A DNA stretch of 64,000 nt from Dendrolimus kikuchii (Eukaryota > Arthropoda > Insecta > Lepidoptera > Lasiocampidae). The DNA is taken from assembly GCA_019925095.2 (NCBI GenBank), contig CM034415.1:6729001-6793000 (forward strand). The letters run 5' to 3'. Made by a program: the position numbers and the translations under genes. The notes under the pieces were generated by a model. The model saw only the letters and a program-made list of their open reading frames with translations, searched no databases and was not told the origin of the DNA. Shown here one piece after another: positions 42,182 through 52,734 of the stretch (position 1 is its first letter; every line of letters starts with the position of its first letter).

Positions 42182-42384
42182 AATAAAACTACGTTTTAAC
42201 GGTTTTAAGCGCGGTAATTTTATTTGATTTTGGTTTTTCCGACGTTTCGGCCACTTTTCAGTGGCCGTGATCACGGAAGACGAAACGTCGGAAAAACCAA
42301 AATCAAATAAAATTACCGCGCTTAAAACCGTTAAAATGTAGTTTTCTTATGTATACAAGTCGCGAAAACTTAAGAAAATATTAT
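42182..42384. mobile_element. Palindromic retroposed element, 13-bp target duplication
   Basis: Arms 42185-42249 and 42281-42344 are nearly perfect inverted copies (AAAACTACGTTTTAACGGTT / AACCGTTAAAATGTAGTTTT). The centre is GGCCACTTTTCAGTGGCC plus CCGTGATCACGG. A unique extension GTATACAAGTCGCGAAAACT follows the right arm. It is flanked by AATAAGGGCTAGT at 42169-42181 and 42385-42397. Long target duplications with an inverted-arm design would suit a Penelope-like element, but no protein is present. Confidence 0.6.
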
Positions 42385-42399
42385 AATAAGGGCTAGTGT

Positions 42400-42700
42400 T
42401 TAGGGATGGCCCTAATGGTTAAAGGAGCAAGACAGAATGCTCCTCCTTCTCAAAGGAAGATCTTCCAGCGAGACTATTGTTATTCCTCGCAGGCCTACGC
42501 CTATCTATTACTGTTGAAAATTCTTATATACTCTTTGTGCGTTTCGGTAATCGTTTGTAACCTCAATTATTGCACAGCGCCATCTATTGACTTATAAGTG
42601 TTCCACTACAAGTGGTTGTTCATTATCCGGCTAAGAAACCAGCTGACCGACTGGCTTTTTGGCTATCGGGTGATTGAATCGTCAACCGGCAGCCGACGCA
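42400..42700. other. No gene seen
   Basis: A 63-codon plus frame (42406-42597) has no recognisable features. Confidence 0.3.
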
Positions 42701-42925
42701 CGACAGCTAAACTGTCAACTTGTCGGTTTTCGGTTTTATTCGAAAACCATTAGCTAGCTGGCGTATTGATGACGACGGCTAAGGGGTAAGCGATATACTT
42801 ATCAATTGTCGATTTCAATCGACCATCATTGTTAGCCAGTTGGGGAAATGGATGACAACCTAACCGTGGCTATTTCGTAGACAACCTCTGTTTAGCTGGC
42901 TTTTAAAGTAGTTACCCACCTCTAT
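42700..42925. repeat. Family N repeat
   Basis: Copy of 7955-8110 with internal partial duplication (ATTCGAAAACCATTAGCTAG and CGACCATCATTGTTAGCCAG). Confidence 0.4.
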
Positions 42926-43119
42926 TCGTTAACCAAATCCTTACAGTGTTTTAAAAATCAGCAAAGCAAAGAGCATTGCTTCTCTATTGTTTATACAAAG
43001 TTCCTAATACAGTTATATATGTATGTGTATATACATTTATATTGTTTTTGTACGTATATAATATTCTGTACACTTATCATTATTTATAAACTGCACCACC
43101 GTAAATATTAAAAATCTAT

Positions 43120-43310
43120 CAATCTTTGCCAAGAGTTGCCTGGAAGAGCGCTGTGCTTTTTAGCGATATGGCCGCCCGTTGTATATCTCTTGTATTTTTC
43201 TATTTTTGTTTATCTATGCTTTGGTGTACAATAAAGTGTTGTCTGTCTATTTTCATATACGTTGTCAAGGGTATAAAAAAGGACATAGGGATTTCATCCA
43301 TAAAAAAGTA
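43120..43310 (+). repeat. Family Q LINE tail
   Basis: Sense-strand copy: GTTGCCTGGAAGAGCGCTGT, TTTTTAGCGATATGGCCGCC, TTGGTGTACAATAAAGTGTT (an AATAAA polyadenylation-type signal). A 62-codon frame is fortuitous. Confidence 0.5.
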
Positions 43311-43822
43311 CTGATTCCGAGGTATAGACGAATAGAGTGAAAAGATGGCGCTTCCATCGCGTTTTATTATCGCCACTGTTGCAATTCCCTAAAAAGTACA
43401 TCGTAGTAGGACTAGCAATGTCGACAAAACTTTTTACTCTTAAGGCCAATTCCACCTTCGCTAGATGGCGTCACTGATATTTATAAATAGGTGTTTATTC
43501 TATAAGGCGATAAAGGTTGTCGTATCACTAGAACGTTATGTCTGTTCTATGCCTTTCATATACTCTATGGTCGAACCGTTCTCGATTCAGATTTAGTTGG
43601 GCAATTACGCTTTGCAACCGTCGCCTTTTTTACTGAAACTAAAGTTGGGAAATACAGATAATACAAGAACATTGGACGTCAGAGTTATTAGAATTAGAAA
43701 AAAGGTTGTGTTAAAAAAATCGTCTCATTAGATTGAAAATGATTTTAATAGTATATTTTTGTATTCCATAGTTTATAGTGACGTTTATTTTTTTAATTTT
43801 GGGAACATTTGGGAAAGGCTTT

Positions 43823-44054
43823 TGGGCATATCTTTGGGCCTTGTCTCTTCCAAGCTTTACGCCGAGGGATATGTGGTGCTCCCAGAGGTCAGCTCTGCAC
43901 ACTCCTTGAGTAAAGAAGAGTTATAAGATTGCGGTTGCCGAACTACCTACCAAACCTTCTACCGTGATTCCACGTCTTCGTGGGGCGCCACGGGATACAC
44001 CGTAGACAATTTCTTCGCAAAGCCTTGACGAAGTCAGTCATACTTTTTTATTGT
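43823..44054. repeat. Family U repeat
   Basis: About 230 bp, also at 60869-61096: GCATATCTTTGGGCCTTGTC, AGGTCAGCTCTGCACACTCC, CCGAACTACCTACCAAACCT, GCAAAGCCTTGACGAAGTCA. In both places it runs into TTATTGTACGAGTTCAG and family A sequence. Confidence 0.5.
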
Positions 44055-44068
44055 ACGAGTTCAGTAGA

Positions 44069-44540
44069 CTGGATGGCTACCACCCCTGGTCTAAAGTATG
44101 TCGCCATAACAACCTTGAGTTGTGTTCCGGCATTAGTGACCAGGTTCCAGTCTCCCTTAAGAGAGCAGCAGCGCATTTGTAGCACCTTTGGTGTTGCAAG
44201 TGTCCATAGGTGATGGTAACCGCTTTCCATTAAGTGGGCCGTCTGCCTGTCTGCTGATCTCCTGCAATAAAAAAAAAAAAAAAAAAAGACAGACAGACGG
44301 CCCACCTGTTGGAAAGTGGTTACCATCGCCTATGGACATTTGTAACTCCCAAGGTGGAGGACTGGAACCTGGCCACTAATGCCGGAAAATAACTCAAGGT
44401 TATTATGGTGTTATACTCTAGACCAGGGGTGTTCGCCATCCAGACGGGCAAATATCCTAGCAGTGGGTTGTTTTGTCGCCTCTTACGACAGGTCGTCCAG
44501 CCGCAGGAAATTGTATGCTTTCTCCGTTCCTCCACTGATA
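44069..44540. repeat. Two family A copies head-on at their A-rich ends
   Basis: Sense-plus copy (44069-44287, 5'-truncated, starting CTGGATGGCTACCACCCC) and sense-minus copy (44288-44540) meet at a 20-bp A-run. The right copy has an internal deletion near AACTCCCAAGGTGGAGGACT, a feature shared with the 61097 copy. Confidence 0.6.
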
Positions 44541-44639
44541 GGTGTATCTTAATGCTAAAATACATAGCACATATACTGACGGCCAGCCTGATGAGAAGTG
44601 GTTACGTGGTCTATATATATACCCTTTATATTATACTGA

Positions 44640-44755
44640 CAAGAGTTATGAATGTCAAAGAAGCAAGTGAGGTGTGTAAGAATAAGCCTGAATGGCGCTC
44701 TGTTGTTCGTACCTACCCCGCAAGGGAACTGGCGTGAAGTTATGTATGTATATTA
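44640..44755 (+). repeat. RTE-a LINE fragment
   Basis: Encodes TRVMNVKEASEVCKNKPEWR, SVVRTYPARELA to the stop, then TATGTATGTAT tail. Plus-strand orientation. Confidence 0.7.
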
Positions 44756-44999
44756 TACTACTGTGTATGCAAGGTGGGCCATCCACAAATGCTCAGCTGG
44801 CCGCAGGTTAAGCATATAGCAATTATAGAAAAATAATGAGTGAGTATCCCTAAATTACGTGGCAATAGTAGTTCTTCGGGGGAACTAATGCCCCCCAACG
44901 TTGCGAACCCCACTGTAGACAAGTGGCATTCGCGCTAAACGAATGTAATAGACAATGTATGGAAATCACATATCGTTACGCTAAGTATTTATGTCAGTC

Positions 45000-45180
45000 C
45001 CATACATTTGTATTCAAATTCAAAAATGTTTATTCAAAATAAGTTCCACTGGAGAACACTTTTGCAAGGTCATACATATAAGTTAAAATTTAATTTTCTA
45101 CTTCCTATTCTATGTACCCTTCGCAACGTGTTATTGCTATTAAGCAGAAGAAGCGGCAAAAAACTCCCCACAATTTCCGG
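45000..45180. repeat. LINE-tail-like segment
   Basis: TTCAAATTCAAAAATGTTTA, AATAAGTTCCACTGGAGAAC and CAACGTGTTATTGCTATTAA; the last part recurs inverted at 56606-56662. Likely a 3' end of an insect LINE. No coding. Confidence 0.35.
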
Positions 45181-45186
45181 CGTTGG

Positions 45187-45460
45187 GGCGGCCTGTCGTA
45201 AGAGGCGACCAAACAACCCACAGCCAGGTGATAGGGCATTTGCCCGACTGGATGGCTACCACCCCTGGTCTAAGGTATGTCGCCATAACAACCATGAGTT
45301 GTGTTCCGGCATTAGTGACCAGGTTCCAGTCTCCCTTAAGAAAGCAGCAGTGCATTTGTAGCACCTTTGTTGTTGCAAATGTCCACAGGCGATGGTAACC
45401 GCTTTCCATTAAGTGGGCCGTCTGCCTGTCTGCTGAACTCCTGCAATAAAAAGTAAAAAA
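45187..45460 (+). repeat. Family A repeat, lacking the first 40 bp
   Basis: Starts at GGCGGCCTGTCGTAAGAGGC and ends CTGCAATAAAAAG. Adjacent to the LINE-tail-like segment at 45000-45180. Confidence 0.65.
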
Positions 45461-45539
45461 AAGCAATACGTCTAGCTAACAAATGTTTTTCTTCTTATTT
45501 ATCTAGCTCAAATTCTTTTTTTTAATCAATTTTATACAG

Positions 45540-45690
45540 CATGAATGTATGGATGAATGAATGAATGAAAACTCTTTATTGTTCACGATAACTTAAAGCT
45601 AGACATTTAATATAAAAAATACATTTCCATTAGAACAATGGGCGGCCTTCTCGCTTATAGCGATCTCTTCCAAGCAACCATATGTTACTA
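45540..45690 (-). repeat. Family Q LINE tail with ATGA-repeat end
   Basis: GAATGAATGAATGAATGAAA at the end (tail on the minus strand), ACTCTTTATTGTTCACGATA, then GGGCGGCCTTCTCGCTTATA and GCGATCTCTTCCAAGCAACC. Confidence 0.55.
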
Positions 45691-46102
45691 TTATATTCTA
45701 TTTGTTATATTACTAAATATATTATATTTGTTGAGCAGTAATGCCACTTGTTTACAGGGCAGGCCTATAATATAATATACTACATAGACGATAACATAAA
45801 TGCCAACGGAACGCTAAAAAAAGTATTTCAACTCCGATTTTACATGTTGTTTACCGTTTTGTAGTCTTGATTTTTTAAAGTAATTTTAGCTTCGCCTAAG
45901 TGTTACGGCCAATCATGTCATGGACTTTGAAATAAGGACCTCCCACTAGGTCAGTTTGTCGCTAATTTTCACCAATTATAGGCTTTGAAGCTCACTTGAG
46001 TCGGCCCCTACGTAATTCCAACGGTCTGACCAACTGGGCGCAGATCTAGGTGTCCTAGAAAGGTTCTAGTTTGGAGTAAGGTTCTAAGCGGTGCACATTT
46101 GT

Positions 46103-46172
46103 TAATTTTTTCTATTTATTGCGCAGCTTGCAAGCAGGAAGACGGCCCGCTCCCTAGAGATGTTTGCAACGC
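46103..46172 (-). repeat. Family A fragment
   Basis: TTATTGCGCAGCTTGCAAGC, AGGAAGACGGCCCGCTCC, TGTTTGCAACGCC. Strongly diverged. Confidence 0.35.
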
Positions 46173-46331
46173 CAGGGATGAAGCCTGGATGGGGGATAAA
46201 GGAGTTAGATAAAGTATAATTATTTCTACATTCAAGCACTTGATCACTGACCATTATTTATCCATTAAATAAAATTTGTTGCAGTAAATGGAATTGTATT
46301 ATTGTTTGCATGTAAGTATATGTAATTTATA

Positions 46332-46681
46332 ATAAAACTAAGTTTTAACGCTTTTAAGCGCGATAATTTTATTTGATTTTGGTTTTTCCGACGTTTTGGC
46401 CAATTTTTAGTGGCCGTGATCACGGAAGACAAAGATGTCAAATGTCAACGAGTATTGTTAAAGTTTTATTTAGCCTACCGCCAACTTGTTAATTTTAATT
46501 ATTTAATTTAAATAACACTAACAATACTCGTTGACACTTGACATCTTTGTCTTCCGTGATCACGGCCACTGAAAAGTGGCCGAAACGTCGGCAAAACCAA
46601 AATCATATAAAATTACCGCGCTTAAAAGCGTTAAAACGTAGTTTTATTATGTATACAAGTCGCGAAAACTGAAGAAAATAT
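46332..46681. mobile_element. Palindromic retroposed element, 15-bp target duplication
   Basis: Arms of about 138 bp (46332-46470 and 46517-46655) around a 46-bp loop. The right arm contains GGCCACTGAAAAGTGGCC and CGAAACGTCGG; the left arm is its inverted copy. The same extension GTATACAAGTCGCGAAAACT follows. Flanked by TATATGTAATTTATA at 46317-46331 and 46682-46696. An independent insertion of the 42182 family with longer arms. Confidence 0.65.
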
Positions 46682-46799
46682 TATATGTAATTTATATTAT
46701 GATAATCTATTTAATTATGTATATCTATATTAGTTTATTATTCTTATTATTTTGTTTTTTCTTTAATTACGATTGAATTAGTTTTAATTTAGTTAAACC

Positions 46800-46915
46800 A
46801 CCAAATATTATTTATTTTTTCTTGTAACGTCTCCTTGGACACCGGGTTGCCTGGAAGAGATCGCTATAAGCGATAAGGTCGCCGATTGTTCTAATGGAAA
46901 TATATATTAAATGTC
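46800..46915 (+). repeat. Family Q LINE tail
   Basis: GGGTTGCCTGGAAGAGATCG, CTATAAGCGATAAGGTCGCC, then GTTCTAATGGAAATATA. Immediately followed by a family P fragment. Confidence 0.5.
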
Positions 46916-46919
46916 TAGG

Positions 46920-47030
46920 TTTAAGTTATGGTACTTTTGAGTATGCACAAGAACTCCGTTGAATGGTGTGGATTGTAGCCTACAATACAACTGCGCCTGG
47001 CTTAAAGGCCTAGTTGCCAAGCTATAAACA
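46920..47030 (+). repeat. Family P SINE fragment
   Basis: Last 100 bp of the family: AAGAACTCCGTTGAATGGTG, GGCTTAAAGGCCTAGTTGCC, then an A-rich tail. Confidence 0.6.
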
Positions 47031-47195
47031 TAAAAAAAACAACAAATAATTTTCATTCATTCATTCACTCAGAAGTAATGAAATAGAAATGAAATCAATT
47101 TACATAATAAGTACAGGGAACATAAGATTATTTAATAATACGACGACAATGTTATAGGAGCGTTCAAAGTTAACTCTGGTTCAAAATTGAAGACT

Positions 47196-48077
47196 GTTAA
47201 GTGCGAGCGGGGGTGCGCACTTGGGATTGGAAGGAAACACCAGTTTTTTAACTAAATGTTTTTATTAACTTACACATCCATACGTGATTCTTCTCTGCAG
47301 GGTTGCCGCTACACGCACAACTAACGACGCACTGTCCCGACGATAAGATGTCTCTCTTACTCGCAATAACGTCGCCGATATTGCGTAGACCACCTTCTAC
47401 TGCTGCGGTGCTAACCTTCGAATTTACCACGCGTAGCTCGCTTCTGGATCTCCTTTATGCTAAACTTCTCCTTCACTTAACTGCCCATTGAACTTTTCAC
47501 TGTCTTCTACTAAACTTTTCTTCCAACTGTTTACATTTGTTACTATCTTCAATTAAACTTCTCTTCCAACTCTCTCGTATCACACTTGTCGCTTCGCTGT
47601 CTTCCACTGAACTACCCCGCAGGCACGCCTTAGACTGCCTGTCCATTGAAGCGGAGCGAGGCTGCAGAGCGGAGAAACTGAGAAATATTCACCAATAGGA
47701 TTGCATAAAAATAGTGCCAATGCACAGGCAGCCACTCCTATTGGCTTATATGTCTCCGTTTCTCCGCTCGGCAGCATCGCTCCGCTTCAATGGATAGGCA
47801 GCCTTACGCTGCTTATATACCCGGAAGAATCTTCTGGAACCCATAATTTCGATCTTCTTTTATTTACTGTCTGTCCCTCTCTAAACATCTATCTTTGTCT
47901 TTTCCTTCCTGAACCTTCTATTCTAGAATTTCGGTCTTCATTTCGTTATTCTTTTGTTCATCATCTATCCCTTTCTGAAATATATCTATCCTTGTCTTTT
48001 CCTTTCAGAATCTTTTAACTTTTTCTGAAGTCTCGAGACTGGCTTACGCTGCCAGAAAGTTCTACCCTCGGTCGCCA
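47196..48077 (-). mobile_element. Possible LTR, uncertain
   Basis: On the minus strand the segment would start TGTGGCGACCGAGGGTAGAA and end GCTCGCACTTAACA (TG...CA). Near its end lies GTTAATAAAAACATTT, a polyadenylation-type signal, as in an LTR. Inverted arms occur inside (about 47636-47690 and 47752-47806). No target duplication was found, and no retroviral-type gene follows. A 92-codon minus frame to its right (47986-48264) has no recognisable domain. Confidence 0.3.
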
Positions 48078-48265
48078 CAATACGGCAATTACGGACTCTA
48101 GTTCCGTACCTTTTTTGTTTGAGTTTATTATATAGTGTTTTAGTGGGTATTCCTAACCGCAGCGTGGCAATAGCACTTCTTGCTTGCGGTGCTAGTGCCA
48201 ACACAACATGGCGAATTTTGAACTCCCGCCTAATCACGTTACCCTCGCGGTAGATAGTCTTCAAT

Positions 48266-49080
48266 AAAAAAATGATTTGTATGGCGAGTGTGTGTGTGTG
48301 GTGTGCTTATATCAACATGCACACATATTTAAGTCGATCAATTTATACGACGAGTTGACGATCTACGCCTTCTACGCATTAGATGAGTCACAGAATGGCA
48401 CTAACACTACGTCGCTATCAACCGGTACAATGAAGTATGACAATTGTGACATGTGAAATTTACTGTCAACAATGTGCAACTTAATGGGCGTGCAAACGTC
48501 AAATGAAATAAATGCTTTGACGTGGTATGATACTTGCAAACCAGCCACGTGTAAAATTAAGTAAGTGGAATATTCCACTAATAAAGTTTTTAAAGTCTCG
48601 CTACACGTGTTCTTGTAGTAATAAAATAAATTAAAGTTTTAATTTTTAAAGCAGGGGAAAACCGGAGTTTTTCTAGCTCAATCTGTCTACAATGCGAATT
48701 CAAAATTCTATTATAGATATAGGTATTTAGCTTTTGAACGCAGCTAAGCTATTTTTTTTATTTTTGTTAATGCGAGGGAACAGTGTTGCCAACCCCAAAA
48801 AACTAAAAAACAACAACTCGCCAATAAAAAAACAGGAGAAAACAGTAAGTAAAATAAGGCAGATTTCATACTTTCGTCATATAATTAAAGCAATATCCAA
48901 CATTAATAACAATAACCGCCTTCTCAGTTACTAGGACTCACATACATTGTTATATTAATAATCACAACATAATAATATGTAATAAAAAAAAACATAAATC
49001 AAAGTAAAATTATTTTCCGCTTTCATTCTCAATTGCCTCATCTTCAGTATTTTCATAATCATTTTTTTTTAAATCAGACA
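48266..49080. other. No gene or known repeat seen
   Basis: A TG microsatellite is at 48286-48300; otherwise unique AT-rich sequence. Confidence 0.35.
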
Positions 49081-49086
49081 TATTTT

Positions 49087-49398
49087 ATCCGTGCAGGAAT
49101 GGAGAAAGAATACAATTTCCTGCGGCCGGGCGGCCTGTCGTAAGAGGCGACAAAACAACCCACAGCCAGGTGGTAGGGTATTTTCCCGACTGGATGGCGA
49201 CCACCCCTGGTCTAGAGTATGCCGCCATAATAACCTTGTGTTGTGTTCCGGCATTGGTGACCAGGTTCCAGTCTCCCTTAAGAGATCAGCAGCGCATTTG
49301 TAGCACATTTGGTGTAGCAATTGTCCATAGGCGATGGTAACCGCTCTCCATAAAGTGGGCCGTCTTCCTGTCTGCTGAACACCTGCAATAAAAAAAAT
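49087..49398 (+). repeat. Family A repeat, full length
   Basis: Complete plus-sense copy, ATCCGTGCAGGAATGGAGAA to CTGCAATAAAAAAAATA. Confidence 0.7.
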
Positions 49399-49639
49399 AT
49401 AAAAAAAATATATATATTTTTATTAAATTTGCCTTTCTGTGGCTTCAAATGAGTAGCAATCGGTTATTTCGGATTTAGTATGTAATACTCCTTTAATAGT
49501 TGTAGTTGATATTCTGTTGCGTAATTTGGTTTTCATCATATTATTAAATAGTAGTTATCAAGCAATATTTGCATAGTGTAATAGGTGGCACTGAACGCTA
49601 ATTGAAAAAACAGTAAAAATTAAGAATGAAACAGAAAAT

Positions 49640-51961
49640 CAATCAAATATTTATTTCAAATTGCGACTCACACAATACAAACTGATAACAAAATAACAAT
49701 AAAAGAAAGCCGCAATATATGAAATGAGGTTGGCACTCAGTGTTTCGCTGTGCCGAAACATGTTCCGACACAGCACTGGTTTTCAGTGCCCACCTCCATA
49801 ACCTCATATGTCCTAAGACCCCAAGTATGTAGATGACTTTGAACCAGTACATTAATAAACAATATATATATATAAGAATTATACAATAACATACCCAAGC
49901 AAAACATAATAAAAAATTAAGTAAATAATAAAAAAAATAAAAATAAAAAATTACCTATAACTAAATGTTAGTGAATGTATTCTAAAAACTGTAAACAACT
50001 ATAAGATATCTTAAGTATTACTTGAAAAATGCACATACAAATCATGGATATAAACCTAATTACAAATTCCATTAATTCCTGCCCCCAGGTAAGTAAAATC
50101 ATATGTACCATTCATATAGAAGGACGTCAAATAAACTATAAAAGGCATCAGAATTAACTAAAAAAGAAAAGAAAAGTGTATGTATAAGGATGATATTAAG
50201 AAATAAAATATAGAGAAGTATAAAAATCAGTTCTTAAATATATCTAGGGTCTTCTTTCTGTAACTGTAATAAATATCTTTTATAGTGCAATTTGAAAGTA
50301 AAAATTGATTTCAGGTCTCTAATTGGAGGAGGAATGTCGTTCCAACATTGCGTAGCAGCATGTTTAAAACAACCTCTAAAAGCAGCCGTTCTATGCTTAG
50401 CTGTTATTAGTGGCCTGGTAACAGATCGAATAGTATATTCTAACTTGCTTTGCCTCCAGTCAATCTTATTATATAAATATGAAGGTTTGTGGCTGGAGAT
50501 CACTCCGAATAGAAGGCAGGACAAATGTAGTCTTCTTCTTGCTGCCATTTTTAATATGTTATTTTTATTTAGAAATGGAGTAATATGGCTTCTACGAGGG
50601 ATTTGGTAACAGTACCGTGCACAAGCATTTTGAATACGTTGGATCAGGTGTTCTGTCCTTTTTAGAAGAGAAGGCCCATACACAGTATCACAGTAATTAA
50701 GCTTAGATAAAATTAGACTTTCCGTAATACGTTCTCTCACATCCTCATTTATGTACTTTCTAATTCCATACAAAATCTTAAGTCTATAGAAACAGTTTCT
50801 CATAACATTATTAACATGTTTCTCAAATCGAAGCTCAGAATCAAGAGTTAGTCCTAAGCTGTAAGCAGTATCAACCATTTCTATTGGCTCATGTCTAATT
50901 TTAATGATTGGGTTGGATTCTTTAATTATTTTTACCTGTTGACGATTTCCAAGTACTAAATATTTTGACTTTGCTGGATTCAATACTAGACAATTTGCTT
51001 CTGACCATTCAGCAATCCTTCTTAGATCACTGTTCATTTCCTCCACTGCCTTATCTTTTTCCTTCGGATTGAAGTGTATATACAGTTGTATGTCATCCGC
51101 GTACATGTGAAATTTACAATATTGAATACAGCTTGTAAGATCGGTAGTATAAAGAATGAACAACAATGGTCCCAATATTGAACCTTGTGGAACCCCTCTT
51201 GCCAGATTCAATGGTGCAGAAGTAGTGGACGTTCCATTAGATCTTTGTAATTCCACTTGCTGTGTTCTGTTTGTTAAATAACTGTGAAACCATTTGATAG
51301 TATCCGTTGTGAATCCATAAAAAGCCATCTTAGATAATAATAAGGATGTGTTGATAGCGTCAAATGCTCGAGAATAATCCAGCAAAACAAGTACAGAGAC
51401 CTGTCCCTGGTCGCGAGCCTCAGTAATATTACCTATTACATCACATAGTGCACTTGCTGTGCCATGCTTCTTTCTAAATCCAGACTGTAAGTCGGGTAGA
51501 ATGTTATTCGTCTCTAGATATTCAATGACCTGTAAGTAAACGACCCTTTCTAAAACCTTAGAGAGGCATGGCAATATACTAACTGGGCGCAGATCCCTGT
51601 TGTTTACTGGGTTATTTTTCTTTGGAAGAGGGCGAACAATAGCTCGTCGCCACAAATCTGGAAATGTATTAGATTCAATTGATAGATTAATTATATAAGT
51701 TATGGTTTTGAGTGCATTAGGCATTATTGATTTAATCATATCTATGTTAATTCCATCTATTCCAAACGCTTTAGATTGTAATGAATTTACGATTTTAAAA
51801 ATTTTATCTGCTGTAGTTTTTTGCAAATAAAAATTGCCTTCACTGTACCGATGAAATTCAAAAAATGTTAGCTGCCGCATGCTTACATTATTTTCCCCGG
51901 GCACCTCCAAAAAAGACTTATTTATGCTTTCAGGATCACATAAATGTCCTCTCCTCTCCAT
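49640..51961 (-). mobile_element. 5'-truncated Jockey/CR1-group LINE
   Basis: Minus-strand element: ORF 51961-50234 (described separately), then an A-rich 3' UTR of about 590 bp ending near 49640. The 3' UTR contains the conserved double hairpin (outer arms GAGGTTGGCACT at 49726-49737 and AGTGCCCACCTC at 49785-49796; inner arms GCTGTGCCGAAACA / TGTTCCGACACAGC). Truncated at 51961, where family J LTR sequence begins. Confidence 0.75.
50234..51961 (-). CDS. LINE reverse transcriptase (ORF2 C-terminal part)
   Basis: 575 residues with no stop or frameshift, lacking the N-terminal endonuclease of a full ORF2. Fingers and palm: GIDGINIDMIKSI (residues about 67-79), RPLPKKNNPVNNRDLRPVSI (110-129), GFRKKHGTASALCDVI. 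Motif A is LLDYSRAFDAI (catalytic Asp 195), then ARGVPQGSILGPLLFILY (about 254-271) and motif C FHMYADDIQLY (Asp 289 and 290). All catalytic Asp are present. The C-terminal part (LNPAKSKYLVLGNRQ, LGLTLDSELRFEKHV, ILSKLNYCDTVYGP) is as in Jockey/CR1-group elements. Ends with KRYLLQLQKEDPRYI. The apparent Met at the start is simply the first in-frame one after truncation. The intact frame suggests a fairly recent copy. Confidence 0.85.
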   Translation of the reverse strand: MERRGHLCDPESINKSFLEVPGENNVSMRQLTFFEFHRYSEGNFYLQKTTADKIFKIVNSLQSKAFGIDGINIDMIKSIMPNALKTITYIINLSIESNTFPDLWRRAIVRPLPKKNNPVNNRDLRPVSILPCLSKVLERVVYLQVIEYLETNNILPDLQSGFRKKHGTASALCDVIGNITEARDQGQVSVLVLLDYSRAFDAINTSLLLSKMAFYGFTTDTIKWFHSYLTNRTQQVELQRSNGTSTTSAPLNLARGVPQGSILGPLLFILYTTDLTSCIQYCKFHMYADDIQLYIHFNPKEKDKAVEEMNSDLRRIAEWSEANCLVLNPAKSKYLVLGNRQQVKIIKESNPIIKIRHEPIEMVDTAYSLGLTLDSELRFEKHVNNVMRNCFYRLKILYGIRKYINEDVRERITESLILSKLNYCDTVYGPSLLKRTEHLIQRIQNACARYCYQIPRRSHITPFLNKNNILKMAARRRLHLSCLLFGVISSHKPSYLYNKIDWRQSKLEYTIRSVTRPLITAKHRTAAFRGCFKHAATQCWNDIPPPIRDLKSIFTFKLHYKRYLLQLQKEDPRYI

Positions 51962-52195
51962 CCTGCCGTCGTTTTATACTTCACAAATATAAGTGTGCCC
52001 GCCCGTATCATCGACTTAATTTCCTAGAAATACGTAATCCGCACACCTGTTTAATTATCCCTGCGAACGGCCATAAACTAGTACAATACACAATAGACTG
52101 TTTTTCTAAGTAAACAAAAGAAGTCCAAATGCGGGAAGGTAATAAACTGGCTTTATGGCAGGCAGGTGTGCATTCAATTTTGTCGACATGTAACA
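51962..52195. repeat. Family J LTR fragment
   Basis: GTCGTTTTATACTTCACAAA, TAAACAAAAGAAGTCCAAAT and a GTAACA end at 52190-52195 match the right two-thirds of the LTRs at 9371 and 28662, with divergence. The left part is missing at the junction with the LINE. Confidence 0.5.
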
Positions 52196-52282
52196 GTAAA
52201 TTTTGTAAACAGCGTCTTTCTCTGATACGCCTTTCGTCGTTCGTTTTCGTCCCATCAGCTCGAGAGAGTCAATGAAATTTTA

Positions 52283-52730
52283 GATAGAAAGAAAGAAAGA
52301 AAGGAAAAGATTTATTTAGAACTACAATAAAACTCACTTAAACGATTAAAATAAAAACAATAAGTAAATTTAGTCCTAAATTGGACTTCGCTCGGCAAAA
52401 CTACGCTGATCTTCCGCTAGGGCCATTAGTGACATATACGGACACAGGCAAACAACATAAAGATATGAAGTGAACCAACAACAATAAAAAAAAATTGAAA
52501 AAAAACCATAATAACGTTAACTAAATATTAAAACATTAAAAACATATTACTTACATAAATTGACATTGGTACCTATTATCCCTAAAATTAAGATAGAAGA
52601 AAGAAGAACAAAGATTTCTTTAAAACTATAATAATATAGTCTATATAAAACAAAAATAAATGGAACATACAATGTAAAATATACTTAAAATAGAAAGTTC
52701 TAAAAGAAAGAAAAACAATATATTTATATC
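52283..52730 (-). other. LINE-tail-like, AT-rich
   Basis: An AGAAA repeat (52283-52307) next to AGATTTATTTAGAACTACAA and GGACTTCGCTCGGCAAAACT looks like the 3' end of a minus-strand LINE. No coding recognised. Confidence 0.35.
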
Positions 52731-52734
52731 CAAT

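Noticed and set aside
47986..48264. 92-codon minus frame as a gene
   Set aside because: Basic composition and no recognised domain; adjacent to a possible LTR and without start context.
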